This document shows positions 9,092 to 17,626 of a DNA stretch of 64,000 bases, in pieces. Under the pieces are notes generated by a model that did not search any database, had not been told where the DNA came from, and saw only the letters and a list, made by a program, of their open reading frames with translations. Each line of letters starts with the position of its first letter. Positions within the stretch are counted from its first letter, which is position 1. Source of the stretch: Arcobacteraceae bacterium (GTDB lineage: Bacteria > Campylobacterota > Campylobacteria > Campylobacterales > Arcobacteraceae); assembly GCA_029934475.1 (NCBI GenBank), contig JAOZMC010000001.1, positions 1 through 64,000 on the forward strand, given 5' to 3'. Both the position numbers and the translations under genes were made by a program.

Positions 9092-9097
9092 ATTGTA
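9092..9097 (-). promoter_or_regulatory. -10 box of the methyltransferase gene
   Basis: TACAAT (extended TGATACAAT) preceded by a T-rich run on the minus strand lies 5 nt from the ATG at 9086. Transcription would start at or within one base of the initiation codon. Confidence 0.45.
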
Positions 9098-9177
9098 TCA
9101 AAAAAAGATAAATCTTGCACTTGCTGTCTAAATTTTGCTATATTTTGCGAAAATATGCCAAAATTTAGTTAAATTTA

Positions 9178-9194
9178 TTTTTTTTGGATAAAAT
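9178..9194 (+). promoter_or_regulatory. Promoter of tRNA-Ser
   Basis: A run of T followed by GGATAAAAT has the typical Campylobacterota T-rich plus -10 layout and lies 7 bp in front of the mature tRNA 5' end. Confidence 0.6.
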
Positions 9195-9200
9195 GCGACA

Positions 9201-9290
9201 GGACAAGTGGGTGAGTGGCTGAAACCGCACCCCTGCTAAGGGTGTGTATCTTTACGGGTACCGAGGGTTCGAATCCCTCCTTGTCCGCCA
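9201..9290 (+). tRNA. tRNA-Ser (GCT)
   Basis: A 90-nt class II tRNA with acceptor stem GGACAAG pairing with CTTGTCC, encoded CCA end, a long variable arm and anticodon GCT in the loop CTGCTAA. The T-arm GGTTCGAATCC is canonical. It forms the boundary between the restriction-modification pair and the toxin-antitoxin/IS relics, a common pattern of insertion next to tRNA-Ser genes. Confidence 0.95.
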
Positions 9291-9366
9291 TTTACTTTAT
9301 AGACGATGCAAACTCAACATCGCTAACATATGCTGTATTGAGATATTATCAAAAAAAGGCAACATA

Positions 9367-9603
9367 ATGATAAGACAAACTCTAAGACCAACAACACACA
9401 ATCTAACTATAACGATACCAGATGAATATATAGACAAAGAGCTTGAGTTTATACTGTTTCCACTCAACACAACAGAGACAACAAAGACAAATCATACAGA
9501 CACCAAAAAACAAAATATCACAAATAGTCTATATGGAGCCTTGAAAGATATCAATATAAATCAAGATGATTATAAAAATTATTTAACTCACAAACACCTA
9601 TGA
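9367..9603 (+). CDS. Small antitoxin-like protein (VapB-type), orphaned
   Basis: A 78-residue protein whose first half (about residues 9-32, TITIPDEYIDKEL then ILFPLN) resembles the short beta-rich DNA-binding part of small Campylobacterota antitoxins; the C-terminal half is hydrophilic. The open frame reaches upstream into the tRNA, but the ATG at 9367 is behind AAAGGC and gives the homologous start. Its last codons overlap the start of a PIN-type toxin remnant by 4 nt, the usual antitoxin-first order. Function is inferred from context; the partner is broken. Confidence 0.6.
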   Translation: MIRQTLRPTTHNLTITIPDEYIDKELEFILFPLNTTETTKTNHTDTKKQNITNSLYGALKDININQDDYKNYLTHKHL

Positions 9604-9739
9604 AAATACTACTTGATACCAATATAGCTTTGGACTATTGCTACAAAGAGAGCCTTTTTGTAAAGATGCAAAAACTATATTTGAACTGATAGAATCAAAC
9701 AAAATAAGTGGTTATTTGTGTGCTACAAGTATAATATAA
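9600..9739 (+). pseudogene. PIN-domain (VapC-type) toxin remnant, frameshifted and truncated
   Basis: The ATG at 9600 overlaps the antitoxin stop. The frame begins MKILLDTNIALDYCYKES, the classic PIN N-terminus with the first acidic residue of the nuclease site. One base is missing near 9663; in the next frame the family pattern resumes as KDAKTIFELIESNKISGY and CATSI. It then ends at 9737-9739, exactly where the left end of the IS remnant begins. The remaining two thirds, with the other catalytic acids, are absent, so no active toxin is made. Confidence 0.7.
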
Positions 9740-9812
9740 TCTCCTCACAAAATAGTACCGATTTACAACCAATTTTTATTCCTATATGATACAATATAAA
9801 AAAGGATAAAAA

Positions 9813-9944
9813 ATGAGTAGAAAAAGAAAGAGATACACAGCTGACTTCAAAGCAAAGGTTGTTTTGACGTTAATAGAGGGGCAAACAAGCTTAAACGAGA
9901 TAGCAAGCAAATATGAGTTGTTGCCTAAGAACATACAGAACTGA
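9813..9944 (+). pseudogene. IS3-family orfA remnant with in-frame TGA
   Basis: The reading frame starts MSRKRKRYTADFKAKVVL and continues to LPKNIQN, the helix-turn-helix N-terminus of IS3 OrfA proteins. A TGA stands where the family has tryptophan (NWKKQF), and after it the frame continues KKQFMDNISLAF before a second stop at 10026. The point mutation and the loss of the leucine zipper make it non-functional. Confidence 0.8.
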
Positions 9945-10054
9945 AAAAAACAGTTTATGGACAATATCTCTTTGGCATTTACAGCAAACATTTCTTGCTC
10001 TTGCAAAAAAGCGATTCTCTTGTTTTGATAAAACCGAGATAGTCAAAGAGTACC

Positions 10055-10528
10055 TTGTCTAACGAAGTGGTTTTGCAAAGCAAAAAAGTTTCTGTGAAAA
10101 AGATAGTATCGTGGAAACTATCCAACACTATGGATGTGTCGCTGACTACATCTGTGCTGGAATATGCTCTCAAAAAATACAAAAAACCAGAGATATTAAA
10201 CACAGACCAAGGCAGTCAATATACGGCTGTCAAACACACTGAGATATTAAAGAAAAACAACATAGCTATATCTATGGATGCAAAGGGCAGAAGCATAGAC
10301 AATATAGTCATAGAGCGATTTTGTAGATCTATAAAGGACAAAGATATCTATCCAAAAAGTTATCTTGATATAAAGCAGATATGAAGTGGGATAAAGGAAT
10401 ATGTAAATACGGACAACAAAGAGAGATTGCATTCAACACTGAATTATTTGACACCAAATGAAGTTTTTTATAAAGGATTAAGAAAAAAATGTTATAATGC
10501 AAAGAACGGACTACAAAAGGTAGTTTAG
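10055..10528 (+). pseudogene. IS3-family orfB (DDE transposase) 3' remnant
   Basis: From about 10103 the frame reads KIVSWKLSNTM, then the second catalytic Asp in TDQGSQYT, then the Glu in NIVIERFCRSIK; a TGA at 10382-10384 interrupts it, after which NKERLHSTLNYLTPNEVF continues to a TAG at 10526. The first catalytic Asp and the whole N-terminal half are missing. The 5' junction (about 10066-10102) holds GTTTCTGTGAAAAA, a string also found in the dispersed repeat at 13377. Confidence 0.8.
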
Positions 10529-10577
10529 ATGGTTGGAATAAAAAATTGTTTCAAATCGGTTTTATGGAATGGGGACA

Positions 10578-10927
10578 CCATACATTATGAAAATCGATGA
10601 AGTGAAAGAGTTTGTAGGCTTTTAAAAGCTATTTTTATAACCATGATTGTGCTAACAGCTCACTCACAGGCTGGGTATTTAATAGTTTTTATTTGCTACA
10701 TATATGCAAGCTTGTCTTATCTATATTTATAATAGTATTTATAAGCCTAGTTACGCTTTATCTTTTTGTCAAGATACTTCAAGAGATTAAAAAACTAAAG
10801 GATTTACAGTGGTATATGCACTCATAGCACTAGCTATAGGACTGGGAACTTTGCTGTTTATGGTATACAAGATAGATACATTTCGATACTAATATGGCAG
10901 CAGGTAGAGATAAAATCAAAATCAATA
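10578..10927. other. Gene-poor relic stretch after the IS remnant
   Basis: No intact gene is visible. Short open pieces in different frames encode hydrophobic, membrane-helix-like peptides: one around 10600-10725, one around 10705-10826 ending KILQEIKKLKDLQW, and a third around 10812-10892 ending MVYKIDTFRY. They look like a small membrane-protein gene broken by several frameshifts, but I do not recognise the family. Confidence 0.4.
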
Positions 10928-11161
10928 TTATGTTATATTTTGTCTAGCTTTGCGAAAATGCCACCACACCACAGCCGAGCCAAAGCCCAATATCTCTATA
11001 CCAATATAGCTAAAATGCACCGTCCCAGACATAAAGCATAGCACCGCTACACCAGCTACGACTATATAACCCAGCACCGCCCAAGGCAGATACCGTATCA
11101 AAAAATAATACAACAATCCCAAAATTATAACCGACACAAACATCGTAGTAAATACCATCAT
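10928..11161 (-). CDS. Small integral membrane protein, unknown function
   Basis: A 77-residue protein with two to three hydrophobic helices (about 5-20, 27-47 and 52-66) and a basic C-terminal tail (HFRKARQN). The ATG pair at 11156-11161 has AGGAG about 9 nt upstream, which supports real translation. I do not recognise a family. It stands alone between the relic stretch and the tRNA cluster. Confidence 0.6.
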   Translation of the reverse strand: MMVFTTMFVSVIILGLLYYFLIRYLPWAVLGYIVVAGVAVLCFMSGTVHFSYIGIEILGFGSAVVWWHFRKARQNIT

Positions 11162-11338
11162 GACAAACTCCTAATAGTCACATAATACCACAAAATATTT
11201 AAAATACCCAAAGTTTCTATGTTTAGGCTGGGTTTATACTTTTGGTTGCTCCAAAGCTGCCTATCTAAGTCCAGATGCCTGCAAGAAAATAAAATAAATC
11301 GAGTGTTGTTGTTTGTTTTGTTCATAAAACATATAAGA

Positions 11339-11423
11339 TGGTGCGGATGAAAGGACTTGAACCTTCACGCCGTAAAGCACTAGATCCTAAGTCTAGCGTG
11401 TATACCAATTTCACCACATCCGC
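11339..11423 (-). tRNA. tRNA-Leu (TAG)
   Basis: An 85-nt class II tRNA with acceptor GCGGATG pairing with CATCCGC, encoded CCA, long variable arm and anticodon loop CTTAGGA giving TAG. It is the last of four minus-strand tRNAs in a cluster (Pro, His, Arg, Leu in transcription order). Confidence 0.95.
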
Positions 11424-11470
11424 AAAAAGTAGTCTATTATATCCAAAAAAGATAAAACAAACAAAATAAA

Positions 11471-11547
<77 letters not shown>

Positions 11548-11565
11548 ATACAGAGCATAATAACA

Positions 11566-11643
11566 TGGGGTAAGTAATGGGGATCGAACCCACGACCTTC
11601 TGAACCACAACCAGACGCTCTAACCAACTGAGCTATACCTACC
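11566..11643 (-). tRNA. tRNA-His (GTG)
   Basis: A 78-nt tRNA with anticodon GTG in loop TTGTGGT. The extra G at position -1 is encoded and pairs with C73, the identity mark of bacterial tRNA-His. CCA is encoded. Confidence 0.95.
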
Positions 11644-11648
11644 ATATA

Positions 11649-11725
11649 TGGTCGGAGTGAGAGGGTTCGAACCTCCGACCCCCTGGTCCCAAACCAGGTG
11701 CGCTACCAGACTGCGCTACACTCCG
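11649..11725 (-). tRNA. tRNA-Pro (TGG)
   Basis: A 77-nt tRNA with acceptor CGGAGTG pairing with CACTCCG, anticodon TGG in loop TTTGGGA, canonical T-arm and encoded CCA. It is the first gene of the four-tRNA minus-strand cluster. Confidence 0.95.
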
Positions 11726-11825
11726 AAAAATTTATACATTTTATCTTGTTTTGCTTAAAGTATCACAAAAAACAGGAAAATATCGCTTTTTTCTCTTTTT
11801 TGTGCTATATTTTATCTGTTTTTAG

Positions 11826-11831
11826 TATTAT
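11826..11831 (+). promoter_or_regulatory. -10 box of the TauE/SafE permease gene
   Basis: TATTAT, preceded by a T-rich stretch, lies 5 nt in front of the ATG at 11837. There is no Shine-Dalgarno sequence, so the transcript probably starts at the initiation codon. Confidence 0.45.
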
Positions 11832-11836
11832 GTAGC

Positions 11837-12568
11837 ATGACGATATTATTGGTGATATTTGGCACTTTTGCTGGTGCTGTCGGTGGGTTTTTTGGTGTAG
11901 GTGGCGGTATGTTGCTGATCCCTATGCTTATGTCTGTGGGATATGATATGAAAACTGCCATATCTATATCTATATTGCAGATGGTTTTCACATCTGTTTT
12001 TGGCACCATGTTAAACTATCACAAAAACAAATCAGTCCTAAAAGATGGGCTAGTGCTGGGGTTTGGTGGCTTCAGTGGCGGGCTGTTTAGCTCGTTTGTC
12101 ATCATGTATCTAAGCGATATGTCATTGAAATACATCTTTTTAGCGGTCGTGTGTTTTGCCATATACAAAATATCGCGAACTACTCACGACAAGGTAACTA
12201 CCAAAAAGTCTCACAATATGTTTTTGCTATATGTCGTAGGGTTTTTCATAGGTCTGTTTGCTATGAGTATAGGAGTAGGTGGGTCTGTGCTGTTGACCCC
12301 TATACTTATATCGTATCTATACTACAACTTCAAAGATGCCTCAAGTTTGGGGCTGTTTTTTGTGGTGTTTAGCTCCACGGCTGGGTTGTTGTCGTTGGGA
12401 TTTGCTGGTCTTATGAACTATAACGATGGTTTGGTAGTAGCCACCGCATCGGTAGTAGGTGTATATATAGGTATTGTTATCAAAGAAAAGACCACCACCA
12501 AAAACTACAAAAGCATGATACTAGGACTATATATCCTAGTGTTTGTAAGTATGGTATTTAAGTTGTAG
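11837..12568 (+). CDS. Sulfite exporter TauE/SafE family permease
   Basis: A 243-residue inner-membrane protein with about seven to eight helices and the internal duplication of the TauE/SafE family: glycine-rich GGFFGVGGGMLLIP near residues 16-30 and its echo SIGVGGSVLLTP near 143-155. Members export sulfite, sulfoacetate or related organosulfur anions, or import them. The substrate cannot be told here and no sulfur gene is adjacent. The start is leaderless-like (see the -10 box at 11826). Confidence 0.85.
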   Translation: MTILLVIFGTFAGAVGGFFGVGGGMLLIPMLMSVGYDMKTAISISILQMVFTSVFGTMLNYHKNKSVLKDGLVLGFGGFSGGLFSSFVIMYLSDMSLKYIFLAVVCFAIYKISRTTHDKVTTKKSHNMFLLYVVGFFIGLFAMSIGVGGSVLLTPILISYLYYNFKDASSLGLFFVVFSSTAGLLSLGFAGLMNYNDGLVVATASVVGVYIGIVIKEKTTTKNYKSMILGLYILVFVSMVFKL

Positions 12569-12600
12569 GTCAATGCCACCTATAAAATTTATTTTTATAC

Positions 12601-12608
12601 GATAAAAT
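12601..12608 (+). promoter_or_regulatory. Promoter of the Sel1-repeat lipoprotein gene
   Basis: GATAAAAT behind a T-rich stretch (TTTATTTTTATAC) is a good -10 match; AAAGGAAA follows just before the ATG at 12632. Confidence 0.5.
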
Positions 12609-12631
12609 ATCAAAATAACAAAAGGAAAATC

Positions 12632-13186
12632 ATGAAATCAAAAAGCATATTAGTAGTAGCAGTAGTATCGGCACTACTATCAACAGGATGTCAATGGACA
12701 TCAAGTAGCGACAAAGACTCAAAGCAAAACCAAACCAAACAAAGCAAAAAGTCAGCAGTGAAAACACCACAAAAGACACAAACCCCACAACAAGCATGCG
12801 ATAGTGGAGATATGGCAAGTTGCTTTGATATGGGTTATAGCTACGAATACACAACCGATGGCAAATCAGATAAACAAAAAGCAGCCATGATGTATCAAAA
12901 ATCATGCGATGGTAAGTATATGAAAGCATGTTGTTATCTAGGATACCTATATATAAAAGGTAGCGGAGTCAAACAAGACAAGCAAAAGGCTGTGGAGTTG
13001 TTTGCAAAAGCATGCGATAGTGGCGATATGGCAGGGTGTCTAAACTTAGGACATATGTCCGCTAGAGGCATAGGCACTACACAAGACAACCAAAGAGCCA
13101 AGCAGTTGTATAAAAAGACATGCGACGGTGGCACAAAAGCTGGATGTAAGTTTTATAAGATACTAGATGAACAAGGTATCAAATAG
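12632..13186 (+). CDS. Sel1-repeat (Hcp-like) cysteine-rich lipoprotein
   Basis: A 184-residue protein with a lipoprotein signal (lipobox LSTGC, Cys20), a lysine/glutamine-rich linker to about residue 50, then three Sel1-type helical repeats of about 36 residues. Each repeat carries the paired cysteines of the Helicobacter cysteine-rich protein family (ACDSGDMASCF, SCDGKYMKACC, ACDSGDMAGCL, TCDGGTKAGC). Such proteins are exported, disulfide-stabilised scaffolds; their partners are usually unknown. It is a single-gene unit. Confidence 0.85.
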   Translation: MKSKSILVVAVVSALLSTGCQWTSSSDKDSKQNQTKQSKKSAVKTPQKTQTPQQACDSGDMASCFDMGYSYEYTTDGKSDKQKAAMMYQKSCDGKYMKACCYLGYLYIKGSGVKQDKQKAVELFAKACDSGDMAGCLNLGHMSARGIGTTQDNQRAKQLYKKTCDGGTKAGCKFYKILDEQGIK

Positions 13187-13446
13187 TTTTTGAATTGCTC
13201 TTAAGACTAGATAAGATAAAAACTACAGCAAACTATAGAGGACCAAATATTATCGCTTGTTGGACGATTGGCCCCAAATAAATACGGGATTGCGATAGGG
13301 TTTAATTTTCGCCAAAAGTAGCCGTGGCGATTTTTGCTTGCAAAAAATGTTTCCTGAAAAAATATTTCCTGTAAAAGTTTCTGTGAAAAACTACTCCTTC
13401 AATGAGCCTGTTGTTTAATCAGATGATTCAAATATAAAAAACGATT
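13187..13446. repeat. Intergenic block built of dispersed relics
   Basis: No gene is present, but three segments recur elsewhere in the window. 13230-13276 resembles 24870-24917, and both read as the same peptide pattern (QTI-D-D, then SLV-RLAP). 13312-13334 is identical over 23 bp to 52236-52258. 13377-13430 matches 35904-35957 on the opposite strand with about six differences in 54 positions. The block looks like a graveyard of small repeats or gene ends. Confidence 0.65.
13377..13430 (+). repeat. Dispersed 54-bp repeat, copy 1
   Basis: This begins GTTTCTGTGAAAAACT and ends TTTAATCAGATGATTCA. The partner copy is inverted at 35904-35957. The first 14 bases also occur inside the IS remnant near 10088. 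Confidence 0.7.
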
Positions 13447-13839
13447 TTATCTTTTGATGATATATACCTTTATATTGTGAGATTTGGCGACTGTTCTTAG
13501 TCGTTTTAGATGTTTTTGGTCTTTTGCTCCTACTATCAGTGCCACCGCTGGTCGCTTGTCTGTTTTTATGCCATAGTATAGTGCCTGACCTATTCCCTCC
13601 GCCCACTTTTTCGCCCAATCCACCTCTATAGCATGTGTAGCCGTGAGACAATCAACCCTCGTGCGGTCCTCCAGCACTACTTCTATGCGACCGTTTTTGT
13701 TTTTGCAAAATATCTTTTGATAATATTTTTCATCTTTTTTGGTCTTGTCGGTAGTTGGTGGCTGGTCGTGTGTGTCAAAATCACCCACGAAGTAGCCCAA
13801 TATCGCCACTATCAAGGCTATGAGAACTTTTATTTGCAC
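13447..13839 (-). CDS. Small exported protein with possible nuclease-like fold, unknown function
   Basis: A 130-residue protein with an N-terminal membrane anchor or signal (about 4-19), a hydrophilic linker, and a compact domain reading RVDCLTATHAIEVDWAKKW, then GIGQALYY and RPAVALIV. The D...E-x-D...K order followed by a QALYY helix is reminiscent of PD-(D/E)XK nucleases, but that is a pattern guess. The start is GTG at 13839 with AGGA six bases upstream. It is divergent from the DUF285 lipoprotein gene. Confidence 0.65.
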   Translation of the reverse strand: MQIKVLIALIVAILGYFVGDFDTHDQPPTTDKTKKDEKYYQKIFCKNKNGRIEVVLEDRTRVDCLTATHAIEVDWAKKWAEGIGQALYYGIKTDKRPAVALIVGAKDQKHLKRLRTVAKSHNIKVYIIKR

Positions 13840-13923
13840 TTATAATCCTGTTTTTGATATAATATCCAAAAAAATTTAAGTTAGCCTTAAGAAAATTATG
13901 ATACAATAGACAAAAGGATAAAT

Positions 13924-15111
13924 ATGAAAAATCTCAACACTATGACAATATCTTTGGGCTTTGCTCTGCTTTTGATAGGCTGTGGCGGAGGCGGTGGCGG
14001 CGGAGCTAGTAGCGGTGGCTCTACTGCTTCTACAGATGGCTATGATATACAAGTGCCGTATATTATCACGGTCAAGACAGACAATAACGGCACCAGCGAA
14101 GACCACGAGTTTGCTATAGGCACAATACCGCAGCTTTATAGATACAGTTATCAAGTTGATTGTAACTACGATGGTAGCGACTTTGAGGCAACTGCCACAA
14201 ATATAGATGGCAACTACAGTTGCCAATACGACAGTGCTGGAACATATAATATAGCTATAAAAGGTGTTTTTCCTGCTATTTATCAAGGGCTTGGTAATAA
14301 TGCTCAAGCAAATGGCGACAACTTGAAGCTTTTGGATATAAAACAGTGGGGCGATAATGTATGGCTAAGCATGCTCCAAGCATTTGCAGGATGTGAAAAT
14401 ATGGTTATGAGTGCTACAGATACACCAAATTTGAGCCAAACCAAAAGTATGGTAGCTATGTTTATGAATGCAAAAAAGTTCAATGGCAATATTTCTAGCT
14501 GGGATGTATCAAATATAGATAGTATGAATACTTTATTTGATGGTGCTTTGGTTTTCAACCAAGACATAAGCAGCTGGGATGTATCAAATGTAGATGATAT
14601 GAGCTGGATGTTTAGCAGTGCTATAGCATTTGATCAAGACATAAGCAACTGGGATACATCAAAAGCCACAGATATGAGCGGTATGTTTGCCGAAGCTACG
14701 AGTTTTTCACACAATATAACTAGTTGGGATGTTTCAAATGTAGAAAATATGGCATACATGTTTGTAGGTATGCCATCTTTTAATCAAGACATAGGTGCTT
14801 GGGATGTTTCAAGTGTAGAGAGTATGAGTTGGATGTTTAATAGTGCTTCAAGCTTTGATCAAAATATAAGTGATTGGGATACTTCAAAAGTTAAAGACAT
14901 GAGTGCAATGTTTCAAGATGCAACATCTTTCGATCAAGATATAGGCGGGTGGGATACTTCAAAGGTGACAAATATGTCACAAATGTTTTATAAAGCTGAA
15001 AGCTTTGATCAAAATATAAGCAGTTGGGATGTATCAAATGTAGCTACATTTGATATTTTTCACCTTGATAGTAATTTAACCGAAGCAAATGTGCCATCAA
15101 AACTTTGGTGA
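13924..15111 (+). CDS. BspA-like lipoprotein with DUF285 repeats
   Basis: A 395-residue surface-type protein. It has a lipobox LLIGC (Cys20), a glycine/serine spacer, a beta-rich region to about residue 160, and then eight tandem 25-residue DUF285 repeats of the form F-Q-D-I-S-W-D-V/T-S-V-M-MF (about 186-385). The repeats are 75 nt long and contiguous. DUF285 repeats are known from Mycoplasma surface proteins and BspA-type leucine-rich adhesins, so a role in contact or adhesion is likely but unproven. A TACAAT box and AAAGGA precede the ATG. Confidence 0.85.
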   Translation: MKNLNTMTISLGFALLLIGCGGGGGGGASSGGSTASTDGYDIQVPYIITVKTDNNGTSEDHEFAIGTIPQLYRYSYQVDCNYDGSDFEATATNIDGNYSCQYDSAGTYNIAIKGVFPAIYQGLGNNAQANGDNLKLLDIKQWGDNVWLSMLQAFAGCENMVMSATDTPNLSQTKSMVAMFMNAKKFNGNISSWDVSNIDSMNTLFDGALVFNQDISSWDVSNVDDMSWMFSSAIAFDQDISNWDTSKATDMSGMFAEATSFSHNITSWDVSNVENMAYMFVGMPSFNQDIGAWDVSSVESMSWMFNSASSFDQNISDWDTSKVKDMSAMFQDATSFDQDIGGWDTSKVTNMSQMFYKAESFDQNISSWDVSNVATFDIFHLDSNLTEANVPSKLW

Positions 15112-15200
15112 TATTTCGCTGACAAGTTGAACTTATCTGTATCACAAACTTATTTTTATAAATTTTAGATAAAATAGTTCAAAAATCAAAAGGATTTAAA

Positions 15201-15641
15201 TTGGATGTAATGCAAATACAAAATATTTTACCACATAGGTATCCGTTTTTGCTTGTCGACAGAGTAGATGAGATACAAACAGGCAAGACGATAATAGCAT
15301 ACAAAAATGTAAGCATAAGCGAACCAGTGTTTCAAGGACACTTCCCCGGACACCCCATATATCCCGGAGTGATGATACTTGAAGGTATGGCTCAAGCTGG
15401 TGGTTTGCTGGCATTTGAAAGTGCTGGATACACTGAAGAGGAAGCAAAACAAAAGGTGGTCTATTTTATGAGTATAGATGGTGCAAAGTTTCGAAGTCCA
15501 GTGCGACCCGGAGACAAGCTAGTGTATCATGTAGATATTTTAAAACAGCGAAAAACTCTCATAGTCCTAGGTGCTAGAGCATATGTAGAGGATACTTTGG
15601 TCTGTGAGGCAAATCTCAAAGCTATGATAGTGGACAAATAA
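15201..15641 (+). CDS. fabZ: 3-hydroxyacyl-[acyl-carrier-protein] dehydratase FabZ
   Basis: FabZ removes water from 3-hydroxyacyl-ACP in fatty-acid elongation. This 146-residue hot-dog-fold protein contains [19 protein letters not shown], with the catalytic His and Glu. The start is TTG at 15201: AAAGGA ends 7 nt before it, while the first ATG (15210) is too far from the site. It is followed after 2 nt by lpxA, a classic pairing since both enzymes draw on 3-hydroxyacyl-ACP. Confidence 0.95.
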   Translation: MDVMQIQNILPHRYPFLLVDRVDEIQTGKTIIAYKNVSISEPVFQGHFPGHPIYPGVMILEGMAQAGGLLAFESAGYTEEEAKQKVVYFMSIDGAKFRSPVRPGDKLVYHVDILKQRKTLIVLGARAYVEDTLVCEANLKAMIVDK

Positions 15642-15643
15642 TC

Positions 15644-16432
15644 TTGACAAATATTCACCACACAGCTATCGTAGAACAAGGAGCCCGCATAAGCCCCACA
15701 GCTACTATAGGAGCATATACCACTATAGGCAAAGATGTCGTCATAGGTGGCGGCACCACTGTGGCAAAATTTTGTGTCATAGATGGTGACACGACCATAG
15801 GACAAAACAATCAAATCTTTTCGCATGCAGTTTTAGGCACTATACCACAAGACCTCAAATATGACGGCGAAAGATCACGACTAACAATAGGCGATAACAA
15901 CAAAATACGAGAGCATACACTCATAAACACAGGCACCAAAGGTAGCAAAAACAGCACTACTGTTATAGGTAGTGGCAATCTACTCATGGCACACTCTCAT
16001 ATAGGACACGACTGTGTGCTAGGAGACAACATAGTCATAGCAAACTCATGTGCTATCGCAGGACATGTAACACTAGCAGACAACTGTATCATAGGTGGCA
16101 TGACGGCTATACACCAGTTTTGTCTAGTAGGCACATATGCTATGGTAGGCGGTGGGTCTATACTGGTGCAAGATATGCCTCCGTATTGTATATGTGAGGG
16201 CAACAGAGCGGTAGTCAGAGGACTAAATATCACAGGACTTCGCCGAAATTTTGCCAGAGAAGATATAGGTGAGATAAAAAAGGCATACAAACAGATATTT
16301 GAATCATCAGGACAGATCACAGACACAGCTATACAGATATTACAGACAACTACAAACAACCATGTGAAAGTATTGTGCCAGTTTGTAGCAAATACAAATC
16401 GTGGCATAGCATTTGCTAGGAAGAGACGATGA
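15644..16432 (+). CDS. lpxA: UDP-N-acetylglucosamine acyltransferase LpxA
   Basis: LpxA puts the first 3-hydroxyacyl chain on UDP-GlcNAc, starting lipid A synthesis in the cytosol. The 262-residue protein is a left-handed beta helix of hexapeptide repeats, with the catalytic-histidine region [10 protein letters not shown] and the family helical tail. The start is TTG two bases after the fabZ stop. Its stop overlaps clpX in ATGA. Confidence 0.95.
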   Translation: MTNIHHTAIVEQGARISPTATIGAYTTIGKDVVIGGGTTVAKFCVIDGDTTIGQNNQIFSHAVLGTIPQDLKYDGERSRLTIGDNNKIREHTLINTGTKGSKNSTTVIGSGNLLMAHSHIGHDCVLGDNIVIANSCAIAGHVTLADNCIIGGMTAIHQFCLVGTYAMVGGGSILVQDMPPYCICEGNRAVVRGLNITGLRRNFAREDIGEIKKAYKQIFESSGQITDTAIQILQTTTNNHVKVLCQFVANTNRGIAFARKRR

Positions 16433-17625
16433 GCAAGATAATATGCGACTTTTGTGGGCAACAAGATACAGTAAAAAATCCTACGATATCTGGAGAGCAT
16501 GCATCTATATGCAAAGAGTGTATAGTCGCAGCACATGAGATAATCAACAACCAAAAGACCAAGACCAAAACCACCCCACCCCAAAAACTCTCTACTCCAT
16601 CGCAACTCAAGGCGGTACTAGACAAATATATCATAGGTCAAGAGGATGTCAAAAAATCTCTAAGTGTAGCAGTATACAACCACTACAAAAGGATATTTAA
16701 AGATATCAAAGATGATGACACTACACTGGCAAAGTCAAACTTGCTACTCATAGGTCCTACTGGTAGTGGCAAGACACTTTTCGCTCAAACTATAGCTTCT
16801 TATCTCGATGTGCCACTGGCTATCGCCGATGCTACTAGTCTCACGGAAGCTGGATATGTAGGAGACGATGTAGAAAATGTCCTGACACGACTGCTAAATG
16901 CTAGTGATGGCGATGTGCAAAAAGCACAAAACGGTATAATATTTATAGATGAGATAGACAAGATAGCTAGGATGAGTGAAAACCGCTCTATCACTCGTGA
17001 TGTATCAGGAGAAGGAGTCCAGCAGGCACTTTTGAAGATAATCGAAGGAAGCGAAGTAAATGTCCCGCAAAATGGTGGCAGAAAGCACCCCGGAGAGAAA
17101 CCTATAGTCGTAGATACTACAAATATATTGTTTATATGTGGTGGTGCATTTGATGGGCTGGACAAGATTATCACCAAAAGACTTGGCGGCAACTCTATGG
17201 GGTTTAACCAACAAAAAATAACACACAAAGCTACAGAAAATATAGTCCAATCTATATCGCCGGATGATTTGGTGCATTATGGTTTGATACCAGAGCTTAT
17301 AGGTAGGCTTCATATGATAGCGGTGCTAAATCAGCTCACTTTGGATGATATGATACATATACTTCAAAAGCCCAAAAACTCGCTTGTCAAACAATACAAA
17401 AAGCTGTTTAAGCTAGATGATGTGGAGCTGAGCTTTGACGATGATGCGGTGCGACTTATAGCACAAAAGGCACTAGACAGACATACAGGGGCTAGGGGAT
17501 TGCGGTCTATACTTGAGACTGTCATGCTAGATATCATGTTTGAGCTGCCAGACAGCAAGAGAAAAAAGATGACCATAACCAAAGATATGGTTCAAAATAC
17601 AAAAAAGAAAGAAAAGGAAAAATAA
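16429..17625 (+). CDS. clpX: ATP-dependent Clp protease ATP-binding subunit ClpX
   Basis: ClpX is the AAA+ unfoldase that feeds tagged proteins into ClpP. In this 398-residue protein the zinc-binding domain has Cys6, Cys9, Cys28 and Cys31, the Walker A is GPTGSGKT (about 105-112), the Walker B region is [10 protein letters not shown], and sensor and pore-loop regions follow. clpP is 40 kb away beside tig. It overlaps lpxA by 4 nt and is followed by mreB after 1 nt. Confidence 0.96.
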   Translation: MSKIICDFCGQQDTVKNPTISGEHASICKECIVAAHEIINNQKTKTKTTPPQKLSTPSQLKAVLDKYIIGQEDVKKSLSVAVYNHYKRIFKDIKDDDTTLAKSNLLLIGPTGSGKTLFAQTIASYLDVPLAIADATSLTEAGYVGDDVENVLTRLLNASDGDVQKAQNGIIFIDEIDKIARMSENRSITRDVSGEGVQQALLKIIEGSEVNVPQNGGRKHPGEKPIVVDTTNILFICGGAFDGLDKIITKRLGGNSMGFNQQKITHKATENIVQSISPDDLVHYGLIPELIGRLHMIAVLNQLTLDDMIHILQKPKNSLVKQYKKLFKLDDVELSFDDDAVRLIAQKALDRHTGARGLRSILETVMLDIMFELPDSKRKKMTITKDMVQNTKKKEKEK

Positions 17626-17626
17626 G

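Larger units (their letters stand above)
9740..10577 (+). mobile_element. Decayed IS3-family insertion sequence
   Basis: The element carries imperfect terminal inverted repeats: left about 9740-9782, right about 10535-10577, sharing ACCGATTT-A-CAATTTTTATTCC and a GGGGACA-type outer tip. Inside are an orfA with helix-turn-helix start and a fragment of the DDE-transposase orfB, in the normal order. At about 838 bp it is roughly 400 bp short of a full IS3 member; the missing piece covers the end of orfA and the first half of orfB. I see no clear target-site duplication. It has truncated the toxin gene to its left. Confidence 0.8.

Noticed and set aside
9942-9944. TGA in IS orfA read as tryptophan or selenocysteine (recoding)
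   Set aside because: TGA is used as a normal stop by many intact genes here (for example the LptM-like and nuoG-region neighbours), and the element is otherwise decayed; it is a nonsense mutation.
12630-12929. Minus-strand hydrophobic frame opposite the Sel1 lipoprotein
   Set aside because: It mirrors the signal-peptide and Lys/Gln-rich codons of the real gene and has no ribosome-binding site.
14481-15056. CRISPR-like regular spacing
   Set aside because: The 75-nt periodicity is in-frame coding for DUF285 protein repeats, with no identical repeats or unique spacers.
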